From Brachynemurus nebulosus (Eukaryota > Arthropoda > Insecta > Neuroptera > Myrmeleontidae), in NCBI GenBank assembly GCA_035578155.1, contig JAPWDM010000003.1, positions 21,292,916-21,356,915 on the forward strand: a stretch of 64,000 nt of DNA, in the 5' to 3' direction. Positions 22,507 through 33,227 of this stretch are shown here, piece after piece. Each line of letters begins with the position of its first letter. Positions within the stretch are counted from its first letter, which is position 1. Under the pieces are notes generated by a model. That model was not told the DNA's origin. It saw only the letters and a list, made by a program, of their open reading frames with translations, and did not search any database. The position numbers and the translations under genes are program-made.

Positions 22507-25500
22507 TTACAACATAACGTCTGTTGGTGGTCTCCATCCACCAAATTTCTTTTCAAGTTCTTCAGCAACTGCCAGACATAACCTATCCTGGTGCGGTCCG
22601 GCAATAACCTGAAAAAAATTTATTATTTTTTTTTAAAATATCAATAATTTAAATGTATTTTAGTGTTCATACCTGAATGCCAATTGGCAACCCTTGTTTA
22701 TTTAAACCTAATGGTACATGCGTAGAAGGGAATCCAAGTACATTAACAATCATAGTAGAAAACATAATAAATATCTGGAAAGGTGCCTGATTATGTTGAA
22801 AAGCTGGACTTGGGAGTGTCGGACACAAGAGAACGCTATTGGTACCTAACGTTTCCTAAAAAAAATAAAAGATTCGACGATTTACGGTTTAAAATCCTTC
22901 GAAATTCGTTTACCGAAATGATACCTTAAGTTGTCTTTTCATATTTTCAGTCTCTTTCAAGTAATCTGGTGCACTCGATGATGGAATAAAATAATTTGCT
23001 TCTCCTCCTGCCTGGAAGTGCACAGTTTCAAACATATGCTTTGATATACCACAAAACGCCGTTAATATTTGTAGAACAGCACTTTTAAAATCCTGTAAAA
23101 TATATCATGCTTTTGGAAAATACATTTTATATATTTATATATAGACGAAACGCAAGCGAAACCTGGATAAGTGAGAAAACTCTATCAGATTAATGGAACC
23201 TCTATAGGCAAGAAAATTAAATTTCAATATGAAATTGTTTTCCTTGCCTGTGGGCTTCAGCTCTTTTCAGCAAATTCAATACATCAAAAACGAATTCCCA
23301 CCGAGCGAGGTTCGATCACCTTGATATTTACAAAATCCAAAAGTAATGTAAATATATTGTTATGTTATATGTTAACAACAGAATTACGTAAACATTTAAT
23401 TGAAAGAGTTGCTTTTCCTAAAGTTTTACAAGCGAAATAACATCTAATGTCTTTGTTTTAGGTCATTGTTTTTATACTGGTTCTTAAATTTTAGGGACTA
23501 ATCAATTATGTTGTAATTACTTAATTTGATTTCCTGTTCTATGAGTATCCTTTAAAATATACCTCTGTAAGTGAAATGAGTGAGCTGAATGTATTCTCGT
23601 TTATCCAGGTTCGGCTGTATTACTGTTTTTATTATAGCCACCTTTAAAGGCTCGATATCTTTTAACAATTCCGCATCTTTCATAAGGCCCATTTGAGTGG
23701 CACATAATTCTGGGATATATTTAAAATTAATAAAATTTGCCTAAAAATTAGGAAAAAAATTAGTTTTTAAAAATAAATTCTTGAATTTCGCTTACTAACC
23801 GGTATTATATTTGCACCAGTTTTTTTGTAAATAATTTACTGCATTATTTAATACCGCTTTAATTTCACTATCCACATTTATACCAGAAATTGTTCTGCCG
23901 GGAGATTTCTTGAAATAAATATTTAGTTTACTTACGTCCACCTAAAAAAAAAAACATAAGGATCATTTGATGTTTGCCAGATCGCAGAAAAACTGTGATA
24001 GTTCGCATTGAACAATGACTATACCTTCTCATTCCAATTTAGTAACTTTTCATTTTGCTTTGTCAGTATCTTCATTAATAGTCTTAAATCCTCAGCATAA
24101 CGTGTAAGTGGACCAATAGTTAAAAGGTGCAAGAAAACTTTATCGTCTGCCAAAGGATAATGACCCTCAACTGGAACGATATCTTTAAAAAAGTAGAAAA
24201 TCGTAATTTGACATATTCTATTGGTGGTACATATTGTGATAATCTAATAACATTACTTACTAACTGTGGGTTTATGTCCAAATACACCGTTGAACATGGC
24301 TGGTATTCGAATTGATCCTCCCAAATCCGATCCAATACCAGCAACAGATGCACCTGCGCCTATTATCGCACCCTATGAAATAAATATTAGGTTTTCAAGG
24401 AAGTTTTAGGTTTTATCAATTTAATATTAATAGATTTGAGCGTTACTTTATGGTATTCCATATTTGTAAATAATAAACAAATATTTTACTTTCCAAAAAT
24501 ACCACTTTTATTTACAAATCTTAAAAGAAATTTACCCCTCCGTTAAACCAGAACCAAAAACCAATTTTAAAACTATAACATATTTTGGTAAAACATCAGA
24601 TAAAATTAAAAAAGTTCTAGCAAAATCAAACATAAATATAGCATTTAAATCAGGCTTTAATGTAGGAAATTTAATATATAACAATAAAACAAAAATTGAT
24701 AAACTTAAAAAATCGGGTATCTACAAATTAAACTGCCAAGATTGTAATGGTTTTTACATCATGGTCAAACTGGTTTTTACATAATGGTCAAACTGGCAGA
24801 AACTTTGAAACTCGGAGAGCAGAACATTTTAGGTCATATAGAAATAAGAAATCCGACCCTGCTTTTGCGAGGCACTTAATAGAGACCGGACACACACCAG
24901 AACGGGAAATTACTGTGTTACACGAGGCAAGCAAAGGACAGAAGTTAAAAATCCTATAAGCAATAGAAATAAATAAACATAGCTCCGATCACCTTTTAAA
25001 TGATATCTACAGTTCAACTTTATTTTCAATATTATAACTTATATAAATTTTAATTTCTGTTTAAAACTGTATTCACTGTAATATTGTCTTTTTGTCATTT
25101 TCAAGTTCAATCTTTTGTCACGTGTTTGTTTGCCTCTTGTCACATGTAATGTAATCTTGTTTTTCTTGATTTTTGGATTCTCCTATCACTCCCACCCTTT
25201 CCACTTCCACATCACAGACCACTCCCCCTTTATAAGTATAGGTAGATAAAACTAGTATATAAGGCATGTAACGAATGCAATATTTATTCTGTTTGAAAAT
25301 GAACTGATGGTTCGAAACAATATTGTCACAGTTTCAAAAGAAAAGTGGTATTTTCGCGAAGTATAATACTTGTTTATTATCTATCAATTTACTTACCTCT
25401 CCACCGGAAGACCCACCGGCTACTCGATTCGTATTGTATGGATTTAATGTTCGGCCAGTGATTTTATTATTTGTTTCCCAACACAGACACAATTCTGGCG

Positions 25501-28500
25501 TATTTGTTACCGCCAATATTATTGCACCAGCTTCACGTAATAATCTAACAACTTCGGCATCTTTACTGGCTTTAACACCTTTTCGGGTCAATGTACATCC
25601 CGTATTGCTTAAACCTTTATAATTGAGTTAATAAAACAATCACGAATTGATTAGAATTGGTTTTCTCACCTTTAACACCCAGACATTCTTTTATTGTAAT
25701 CGGAACACCAAGTAATGGTTTCTCTTTTGCTAACTGATCGGGACGTTTTTCTTTCTTTGCTATGAGTGCATCAACTGCATGCGCTTCTTCAATGGCAGCT
25801 TTAAAATTATCTTCAACTACGGCGTTAATAATAGGATTCACTTCTTGAATTCGTTTAACATAAACTCGCACGACATTTTCACTTTTAATCTAAATAAATT
25901 AATAATAATATAAATAAAAATATGTAAATTAAAATTCACATAGTATTTAAATATAGGTACACAATACACAAATACTGGTGTATGTGTAAATGCGAACAAA
26001 AGTTCGTCATACATTAATAATGTTTCATAGGCACTCAATAACATTTTAAATTAGAAAAAATATGTAAGATAATTTTAACTTTAAAACCCGGGAGCCAAAT
26101 CTGGTCAGTCGCCTATTTTTAATCCGGTCCGTGAGTTTAATATTGTTTTGAAGTGTTTGAATGTATACTTTTGCTACTAATGAGATTTTGATCGAAACAT
26201 TTATTTCAGATTTAAAAAAGTGGATCTAAATAGCCCAAATCCTAGAATGATGGCATTTTCCACCAAGGTAATCTAGACGAGGGTTTACATTTGTATTGCC
26301 AATTTATATCCGTAATACGAAAGCTAACCGTGGTAACCATTTTAAAACAACTTTTAGTAACTGGAAATACTAACTTTGGATCCCAGAGCTTTGAAGTATT
26401 ATCTTATCGCATTAGTATACGATTTAACTTGTTCCGTGTATAGGGTTGGATTTACCGTTAGTGTCATCCCTGGGAAAAGATCACATTTTTAAAAATTTTT
26501 TTCCTAAAAAAAAGTGATAAACAAAAAACAAACTACAACAAACAAAAGCCAAACCTCGAAAACTGCCCGTCTTAAAAAAATAAATGATGAGTTATTGATG
26601 AGAAGATATAATACATAATATAAGCCTCTACGTTCTCACGTTCCAAATTTTTTTGCCCTCTTGAAAAATTTCCGCCCTATGCACTAGCCCCTAGTACCCC
26701 TAGTGTAAATTCAGCGCTGTCTGTGTAGCAGGATTTTGACTATGTTATAATTAATGATCTATGTAAAATATTATTAACACGATGTCGGTTATGAAAAACT
26801 ATGACGAAATAACAAACTATTTTGACAACTAGGTTTCACTTGACGTTTAACAGCGTCAATAACCATTAACTGGTTAATAAATTTTGCTTTAATTTCAAAT
26901 ATTATCGAGTGCTTGTGAACCATTACTGACAAGGAATGTTACGGAAGTGTTCCCCTGCGATTTCGTTCATTTTAAGATAATATATTATAGTACCTACTTG
27001 ACGAAGTAACAAACATATTTTAGTTGTACGTGCCCAATCCCATATTTAAGAGATAAAAACACCTCTTCAAAAATTTGCTGAAAAATCATATTTTGGTATT
27101 TTTCTCATACTAGCCCTTAGGCAATTTTGATGAAAAGTGTTCAAAAGATTTCTAGACTAAGATTACATTACTATTGAATTTTTTTCATTGGGGTCACTTA
27201 ATTTTTAAGGCCTAAACACCCCCAAGACTGAATTTCTTAAAAACTTTTTGGGGAAATCATAGCTCAAATTCTTTAAAATTCTGTAAAAAGGCTGTATTAA
27301 GTTATTAGTTAATAAATAATACGTGTCACTGTAATGGCGCGGCGTAACTGGAGGGTTATGGGAGGCAGTACACGGAGAGAAAATTCCTATAAAAATTACT
27401 GTGCTCATACTACAATCGACGTGTAACAGGCGAACATATCCAATTTTTGTACGGTAAAATTATAAAAATTATAGTTATTGTAATTTTTATAATTTTACCG
27501 TACAAAGATTAGATATGTTCGCCTGTTACACGTCGATTGTAGTATGAGCACAGTAATTTTTATAGGAATTTTCTCTCCGTGTATAGACGAAATTTTTAAC
27601 AAAAATTAAATATTTAAGCTTTCCTTGTTATAAAATCGATAAAATATACGAAAAATCAAGTTAATTAGTAAATTTTTCTGGTCTTTTACTTACGTATTCG
27701 CTTTTGTACCATGAATAACAGAATTAGTTTTGATATCGAAGAGAAGAAATTGGTTAAGAATCAAAGATTGGAGCTTTATTACGTTGTTAAGAGAATGAAG
27801 ATTGATACAGTAATTAAGTAGCATTGTACTGTCGGAAAACCGCTTGATGAAATTCTTTCATATTCGGAATTCATATACATCTAGTGGTTGTATCTCCCCC
27901 GTAGTCCCTTTAAGTATTATCATGATTGTTATTTCTTTGTCGGTAAATGTTAATTCGTTAATGGTAAGTACTCGAAAAATGTCCGGTACTAATTTACTAA
28001 AAGAACACTTTTTTATCGGCATTTGGCTAAAAATGCCTCTTTTATCAACATCTTGGAACTTAATTTATCTTTTAACCTGTATTTTCTTCCCCTATTTACA
28101 ATACATGACCGTTAATTACAAACTGCAATCCTAAATTTTTTCTTATAAAGCTACTTCAGTGTTTCAAAACTATCTATTTCAGGACAAGGAATTAACAATT
28201 AACTTGATTTTTCCTATATTTTATAAATTTTATAATGGGAAAAATCCTAAATATTTAATTTTTGTTAAAAATTTCGTTCATTATTACAGCTCCCATAACC
28301 CTCCCATAGCCGCACCATTACAATGGGTAACGCGTATTATTTATTGACTAATAACTTGTAGCTTTCTTACAGAATTTTAAAGAATTTGAGCTATGATCCC
28401 CCTAAAAATTTTTAATAAACCCACTCTTAGGGGTGTTTAACCCGTTAGAAATTAAATGACCCCAATGAAAAAAACTTTATAGTAATGTAGCCTGGGTCTA

Positions 28501-30589
28501 AATCTTTTGACCTCTTTTTATCAAAATTGCTTAAGGGCTAGTTTGAGAAAAATACGGAAATATGATTTTTTAGCAAATTTTTGAAGGTTGTTGTCAAGTA
28601 CTATACCTTAAAATGAACGAAATTGCAGAGGAACACTTCCGTAACATTCCTTGGGAGTATGACGAATTTTTGTTCGTATTTAAACATACGTTAAAATTCA
28701 TATGCTCACTTAACGTTCAGCTAAACTGGAACTTGAATACCTACTCGATTTCCTTTGGTATGCATGACCGAATCACATAGTGATTAAAAAATTATCAAAC
28801 TGAATCGAGTCGGACTCGAACCCAGGATTCTTGATTACTAGTCAAGAATCCTAGGTAAGCGTTTGAATATAGTACTAAAGAATTTTGAGTTCGAGTCCCA
28901 GTTGATCTAGTCTGATAATTTTTTAATCACTATGTGATCTTTAATTAGGTACTTTTACTGTTAAGATGAGTCACTTTTGTGAGTAGAATTAACTATTTAA
29001 ACACCTTTAAGTTATTGAAATCTGTTTATGAATATTTTAAGTAACACATATCGCACATATTTTTGAACTCTTAAGATAATTATCAAGCTATTTAATAATG
29101 ATAATGCTGATAGAGATTATTTTATCTGTTGTTTAAAAATAAAAAAATACCTACAATATATGTAAATGTCCTCAATTTTGTTAACAATCAGAGTCATCAA
29201 GTTATACATCAATCATCAGTAGTATCAGTAGTTACATATACAGGGTGGAAACAAAGCTATCAAACATAGGATAAAGACGTTGGGAATTTTTTTTAGATCA
29301 GTGTGTTCCTTTATCAGTGTGTTCGCCGATATTTTTAGTCAAAAATATTTTGTTTTTAAATCGCGTTATCATAAATAGATAATATTTTGATAGCCGTCAA
29401 TTAAATATTTAATTTATTAATACTTGTCAAATTACTTATATTAACTAATATTTAATACTGACACCGGTGTTTAATTAAAAGATAGTATGTATGTACTTGA
29501 ATTTTGTTTATTTAACATTTCACATAGATTTAAAAAAAAAGAAAAAAAAAGCCAGCCACTAGAACGCTAATGGTTACTTTTTCAATTTCTAAGCATCTTT
29601 TAAGGGTAAGTCGCTCGCCTATTAGTTTAGCAAATATCAATAGCTATTTATGCAACAAGTTGGCAACAAGTACATAATGAAGATCTTTATGGACACGCCG
29701 TGTTTATGGCTGAGCGAGCTTGCGAGCGAGGCCGATAAAAAAAGGCCAGTTCATAAAGTCAAATTATGTACAAGTTGCATACAAAGCTTTATGTACGACT
29801 GCTAAAATTCCTAAATATCGATAAAAATCGAATTTATGAACCTAGCGTCTACACTTTAAATAAAAAAATTATTCTATAATATATGATAGTTGGCACAGAA
29901 AAATTTATTATATGTTAAAGCATGCTTTGGTTGTGATTATCTGTGATCTGATGTTAATATAATACTGCGACATTTTTAGAAGATTTCTCAAGAAAAGTTA
30001 CTAATATTTAAAGACAAGAGGAGGAAATTGCCTGGAATAAATATTAATAGTGGTTCAGATTGTGTAATTAATATTAATTATATAAATATTTGTACATATG
30101 GTATACAAAATAATATTTACCTAGTGTGTTTTTTGTTTATAGTAAAATTGAAAATAAAATTTATCAAGTAGACTATTCTTTATGCCACTTATGCTTTTTG
30201 CTTTTCATTATACAACTAGTGCCAAAAAGTACTACTTTTCATATCTCTTAGCAATGCAATAAAATAGGCTTTTATGATTCAGTCGTACATAAAATATTTT
30301 ATATCCATGGTAATAAGTTTAATAAAACGGTATATATTATGGTTAATCTAAAAATATTACAGATCACACTGATTTCTAAAAAAATTCACTTACATCCTTC
30401 ACTTACTTTTCCATTTCGAATACACTCCGCTAATTTGGTGGCACTCATCAACAATATTTCATCCTTGATTGGCGGTAATCGTTTATGTGGTTTTAACGAC
30501 AAAAGCCAATAATATGGTGTTAAAAGAAATAAAATGATCTTTAACACAATTCCATAAATCCTTAAACCATACGCTGCATACAGTGCCAT
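22507..30589 (-). CDS. FAAH2: FAAH2-like amidase, copy A (frameshifted in exon 6)
   Basis: Serine hydrolase of the amidase-signature family, by homology a membrane-anchored fatty-acid amide hydrolase. Exons in transcript order: 30589-30407, 25889-25670, 25614-25397, 24372-24261, 24182-24025, 23941-23800, 23740-23642, 23092-22925, 22855-22673 and 22608-22507. The N-terminus has a hydrophobic anchor (about residues 10-32). Lys128 lies in PITIKE, Ser203 in GGSSGGE and Ser227 in GSDLGGS; the 75 and 24 residue spacings match mammalian FAAH. Two things are odd. Exon 6 is 142 nt rather than 141 because of an A-run of seven where six keeps frame, so translation leaves frame near residue 337 and soon stops. 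A 69-bp intron (22856-22924) splits what is one 351-nt exon in the other copies. Intron 1 (4.5 kb) and intron 3 (1 kb) carry transposons. The signature motifs are the most canonical of the four. It may be a young pseudogene, or an assembly error may be hiding an intact gene of about 527 residues. Confidence 0.88.
23157..23615. mobile_element. MITE in an intron of FAAH2 copy A
   Basis: CGAAACCTGGATAAGTGAGA at the left and TCTCGTTTATCCAGGTTCG at the right are inverted termini. The element fills most of the intron between exons 7 and 8a and stops about 27 bp from exon 7. The 89-codon plus-strand frame at 23171-23440 lies inside it and shows no known domain. Confidence 0.6.
24490..25325 (+). pseudogene. 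Penelope-like element fragment with broken GIY-YIG endonuclease
   Basis: This lies in intron 3 of FAAH2 copy A, on the opposite strand. Translation gives ITYFGKTSDKIKKVL, then KSGIYKLNCQDCNGFYI, then GQTGRNFETRRAEHF and a HLIETGH motif. This is the typical C-terminal GIY-YIG nuclease domain of Penelope-like retroelements, including its Cys pair. It is broken: a 23-bp tandem duplication (24749-24771 and 24772-24794) sits exactly between GIY and the GQTG segment and disrupts the frame, and a TAA occurs near 24956 before the usual end. The reverse transcriptase part is absent, as expected for 5' truncation. The untranslated 3' tail extends to about 25325. Confidence 0.75.
26930..28653. mobile_element. 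1.7-kb foldback element in intron 1 of FAAH2 copy A
   Basis: The termini CAAGGAATGTTACGGAAGTG and their complement CACTTCCGTAACATTCCTTG are inverted. The arms run about 26930-27367 and 28290-28653 and stay similar throughout (for example GGTCACTTAATTTTTAAGG against the complementary AAATTAAATGACCCC). Between them lie a second, near-perfect palindrome (27369-27583) and about 700 bp of AT-rich text with short frames of no known family. No transposase is present. Confidence 0.75.
27369..27583. repeat. Near-perfect palindrome with 104-nt arms
   Basis: Starts TACACGGAGAGAAAATTCCT and ends AGGAATTTTCTCTCCGTGTA. The arms meet around 27473-27479 (AGTTATT) and match almost base for base, including TACAATCGACGTGTAACAGG. 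This is a young MITE nested at the junction of the larger foldback. Confidence 0.85.
28772..28938. repeat. Palindromic repeat with tRNA-like pieces
   Basis: Perfect 26-bp inverted ends (ATCACATAGTGATTAAAAAA and on, 28772-28797 against 28913-28938). The centre on the minus strand has a stem closing a seven-base loop CTAGTAA, like a tRNA-Thr(AGT) anticodon loop, followed by GGTTCGAGTCC, a B-box-like sequence. A second B-box-like GTTCGAGTCCC is on the plus strand. There is no matching acceptor stem or D arm, so this is not a functional tRNA; it could be a tRNA-derived foldback or SINE remnant. Confidence 0.5.
28939..29655. other. Intron 1 of copy A, remaining text
   Basis: AT-rich. A transposon-end-like ACAGGGTGGAAACAAAG occurs at about 29240 without a partner. 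Nothing else recognised. Confidence 0.35.
29656..29782. repeat. Short inverted repeat
   Basis: GCAACAAGTACATAATGAAG and, on the other strand, GCAACTTGTACATAATTTGA face each other around a GC-richer centre containing GCGAGCTTGCGAGCGAGG. About 125 bp, MITE-like. Confidence 0.5.
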
Positions 30590-30599
30590 TATGTTTTTT

Positions 30600-31200
30600 T
30601 AAAAAATATTCACACACTATTCTGAGATATTATTGTTGTTATTGTTATACACACGATAGTATTACATAATATGTAATTTAAACACTAAATCTAACAGTAG
30701 AATATGTACATACGTCTGAAATGAACGAATGCGTGATATCTTTTTGAGTTTTGTTTGTGGTATTGATACTGTGTAGTTATAATATTATCAGTTTATAGTA
30801 CTTAGTTTTTGTTTGTGATTATTTTGCACTTATAAAGTACAAATTCCATAAATATATTTTCTGGTGGGATTATTAATCATTTTCAACGACAAATCACGTA
30901 TTTAATTAATTGGTACTATAAATGATAATGTACATACAGTATATTTAATGCATCACATTGTCCAAGGTTTTCTTGGTATTGACGGTTTTTCCTTAGAGGA
31001 TTAAATGAATTTTGACGGCCACAAATTTTCCTTTAAAAGTCATTCAGCTGCAATATAAGATGTCTCAGAAAGAATTGTCCCCAAAGTGTTCGGTTGCCTT
31101 ATTCTAAGAGAGCTAAGATGTTGATTAATATAATATATATAATATAAAAATTTATTGTTACAAAAACTTACGTAGTTATGTAACAGTGGATCAATATGTA
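30600..31200. other. 5' flank of FAAH2 copy A
   Basis: AT-rich. The TATA-plus-TCGT(T/A)CA arrangement seen upstream of copies C and D is not recognisable here, so this copy either uses a different core promoter or has an unseen 5' non-coding exon. Confidence 0.4.
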
Positions 31201-31211
31201 ATTATATTATA

Positions 31212-31345
31212 CCTATATAAATTTTAGTGAATATCATTTTCGAATTTCAAGGACCTCAAAGCAAATTTCTACAATTGTCTCGGACTTAAATTGCCCCATG
31301 ACAGTGGCTGTAATAGCTGAATTTTCGATTCGAAAATTCGTTGAA
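31212..31345. repeat. Dispersed repeat, copy 2 (partner at 12445-12575)
   Basis: Shares ATTTTAGTGAATATCATTTT, TCTCGGACTTAAATTGC and TAGCTGAATTTT in order with the partner. Confidence 0.65.
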
Positions 31346-31494
31346 ACATAAAAATATGACAAAAGAACACAAAGCGAGTTCAAAATACTGAATTATTTTT
31401 TGATGAATCTGCTCTGTAAACCAAACTATATAATATATACAAATTATGTTATTAAAGTTCTTAGTATGTTTTGAGTCTTAAAAATAAAAAATAA

Positions 31495-31695
31495 AAAAAG
31501 TTCGAGCTATCCGAAAAAATGAAACGAATAATTCGATTTTTCGAATTATTCGTTTTCTTTCGAATAAATCGATTTTTTTTCGAATTATTCGATTTTTCGA
31601 ATAATTATTGGAAAAGTCGAATTATTCGATTCGAAATCGAATCGAATAGCACTATTCGATTCGATTCGATATGAGCACTATTCGCACATCCCTAA
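31495..31695. repeat. TTCGAATTATTCGAT-rich tract with transposon-like end
   Basis: Dense overlapping TTCGAATTATTCGATTTTT words, then CGAATAGCACTATTCGATTC and GAGCACTATTCGCACATCCC. The final phrase resembles a common transposon terminus (GGGATGTGCGAATAGTGCTC read outward). The opposite end was not found. Confidence 0.5.
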
Positions 31696-31831
31696 TAGAA
31701 CACGATTAGAGTTAAATATAACGTATTATTAAAGCTTGACAGTAGCCTACCACTAGATTAAAAAAATGATTCCAATATGTGCTTTACTTCAAAATTAACC
31801 TTTTAGAACACTCTTTATTATACTTAGACAT

Positions 31832-32602
31832 CAGGGTTATTCGCATTCGCATTGTTTTAATGCGGATGTCTTACAGGTGCGGGTATTTACGAGTTGCACT
31901 ATGAATCGACTTTTGGATTGTTGGATCGGAGTCTTCCTTCTTTTCCCTTTTTATTTTAATAACTCATACAGTGTTAAAATTATTGACCTATTTTGGTTAA
32001 TTTGGGACTACTGCCAAATATTATAAAAAATGTCAAAAAAAGAAAATAGACAACAGAGGTACACTCTTAAAGAATCTTTCGTTCTTTCTTTTTTGACGCC
32101 TTCTGACGCTGACACCCTCCTTCTTTGTTTACCTCATTTATCCCTCCATAAATAGCGACGGATATATCCTTGATAGGTATATAAAGTTAAGTCTTGAAAT
32201 GGTGTAGTACTGTAGTACAATATTTGTGCAGGGCCGTGGAGAGAAAAGGCGAGCCCCGGGAATAAACCATATTTTTTTAAAATTTCCTCCCCAAAAAGTA
32301 AGTAGCGAACAAAAAAAACATTTTAATTCTTTTCCAGGTCTACTACCGACAGCTACGGGCCCCCTCCTCAACTCCGGGCCCTGGTGCTGCAACTTCGGCT
32401 AGCCCACCTTCTCGTCGGGCCTGTATTTGTGAAACGATATACTCACAGAAAGGACAAAAAATTTCATCTACGATTATAACTTTTTAAAAATCTGCATCTA
32501 CATCCGTATCTGTAGATATAGTTCTTAAAAAATCCGCATCCGCATGCGCATCCACATGTACAAATATCTTTAAATATCACAATCACATCCTCAACAACCC
32601 TG
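31832..32602. mobile_element. hAT-type element with 8-bp target duplication
   Basis: Starts CAGGGTTATTCGCATTCGC and ends CACATCCTCAACAACCCTG. Flanks are TTAGACAT (31824-31831) and CTAGACAT (32603-32610), seven of eight matching. Subterminal GCATCCGCATGCGCATCC repeats are present at the right. It contains no transposase frame and hosts a second, younger element. Confidence 0.75.
32229..32423. mobile_element. hAT-type MITE nested in the 31832-32602 element
   Basis: Begins CAGGGCCGTGGAGAGAAAAG and ends CTCGTCGGGCCTG. TATTTGTG is perfectly duplicated on both sides (32221-32228 and 32424-32431). It is 195 bp and GC-rich. The perfect duplication shows it is younger than its host. Confidence 0.85.
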
Positions 32603-33227
32603 CTAGACATACTTACATTTTTTTGCTAGAGAAATATTCAGCCACCTTAAGTTTGAACAAATCCTCGCCTGTAGTTAATGAACTATCCATCTATGTAGAT
32701 TAATTACACGTTTCACGTATGAACAATATATTTTTCATGTACTTAATAGAGGTGAATGTATAAATATGCACTAATACGCAAATGAATATTATATAATATA
32801 TATAAATGAATTAATAATTAAATAATTGGTTTTTTTTTTCAAAGTCACAGTTTTAAGCATAAGTCTAAGGCTACGGTTACAGTGCAAGCGACTTCGTGCG
32901 AACTGATGTTCACACGTGTTCGCCCGAATTCGCGCTATCGATAACGTGGTTACAATACAAGTAACTAAATACGGGATTCTTCACAAAATATAACAGTTTC
33001 CGCTTAATTTTATTTTATTAACATTTTAACAATTTTACATTGGATATTTTAGAAGAGTATTATTTATTGGAAAATTATGTACTCTTAGCAAGTTTATTTG
33101 AAGAAAACAGAGAATGCCGGGTAAACAGTATTTTTAAAAATAAAAATTTAAGTGAATATAGTCAACTTTTTGAAGAATTAACCAAACAACCCGAAATTTT
33201 TTTTGAGTACTATCGTATAAACGTTAA

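Noticed and set aside
25323..25622. 99-codon plus-strand frame near copy A
   Set aside because: Opposite-strand shadow of FAAH2 copy A exon 3. The real coding strand is minus, with GGSSGGE and clean splice borders.
28800..28900. tRNA-Thr gene
   Set aside because: There is an anticodon-like loop and a B-box but no paired T stem, D arm or acceptor stem. It is kept only as part of a palindromic repeat.
32138..32392. 84-codon minus-strand frame
   Set aside because: Crosses the border of the nested hAT MITE and its host; a chance frame in GC-rich transposon ends.
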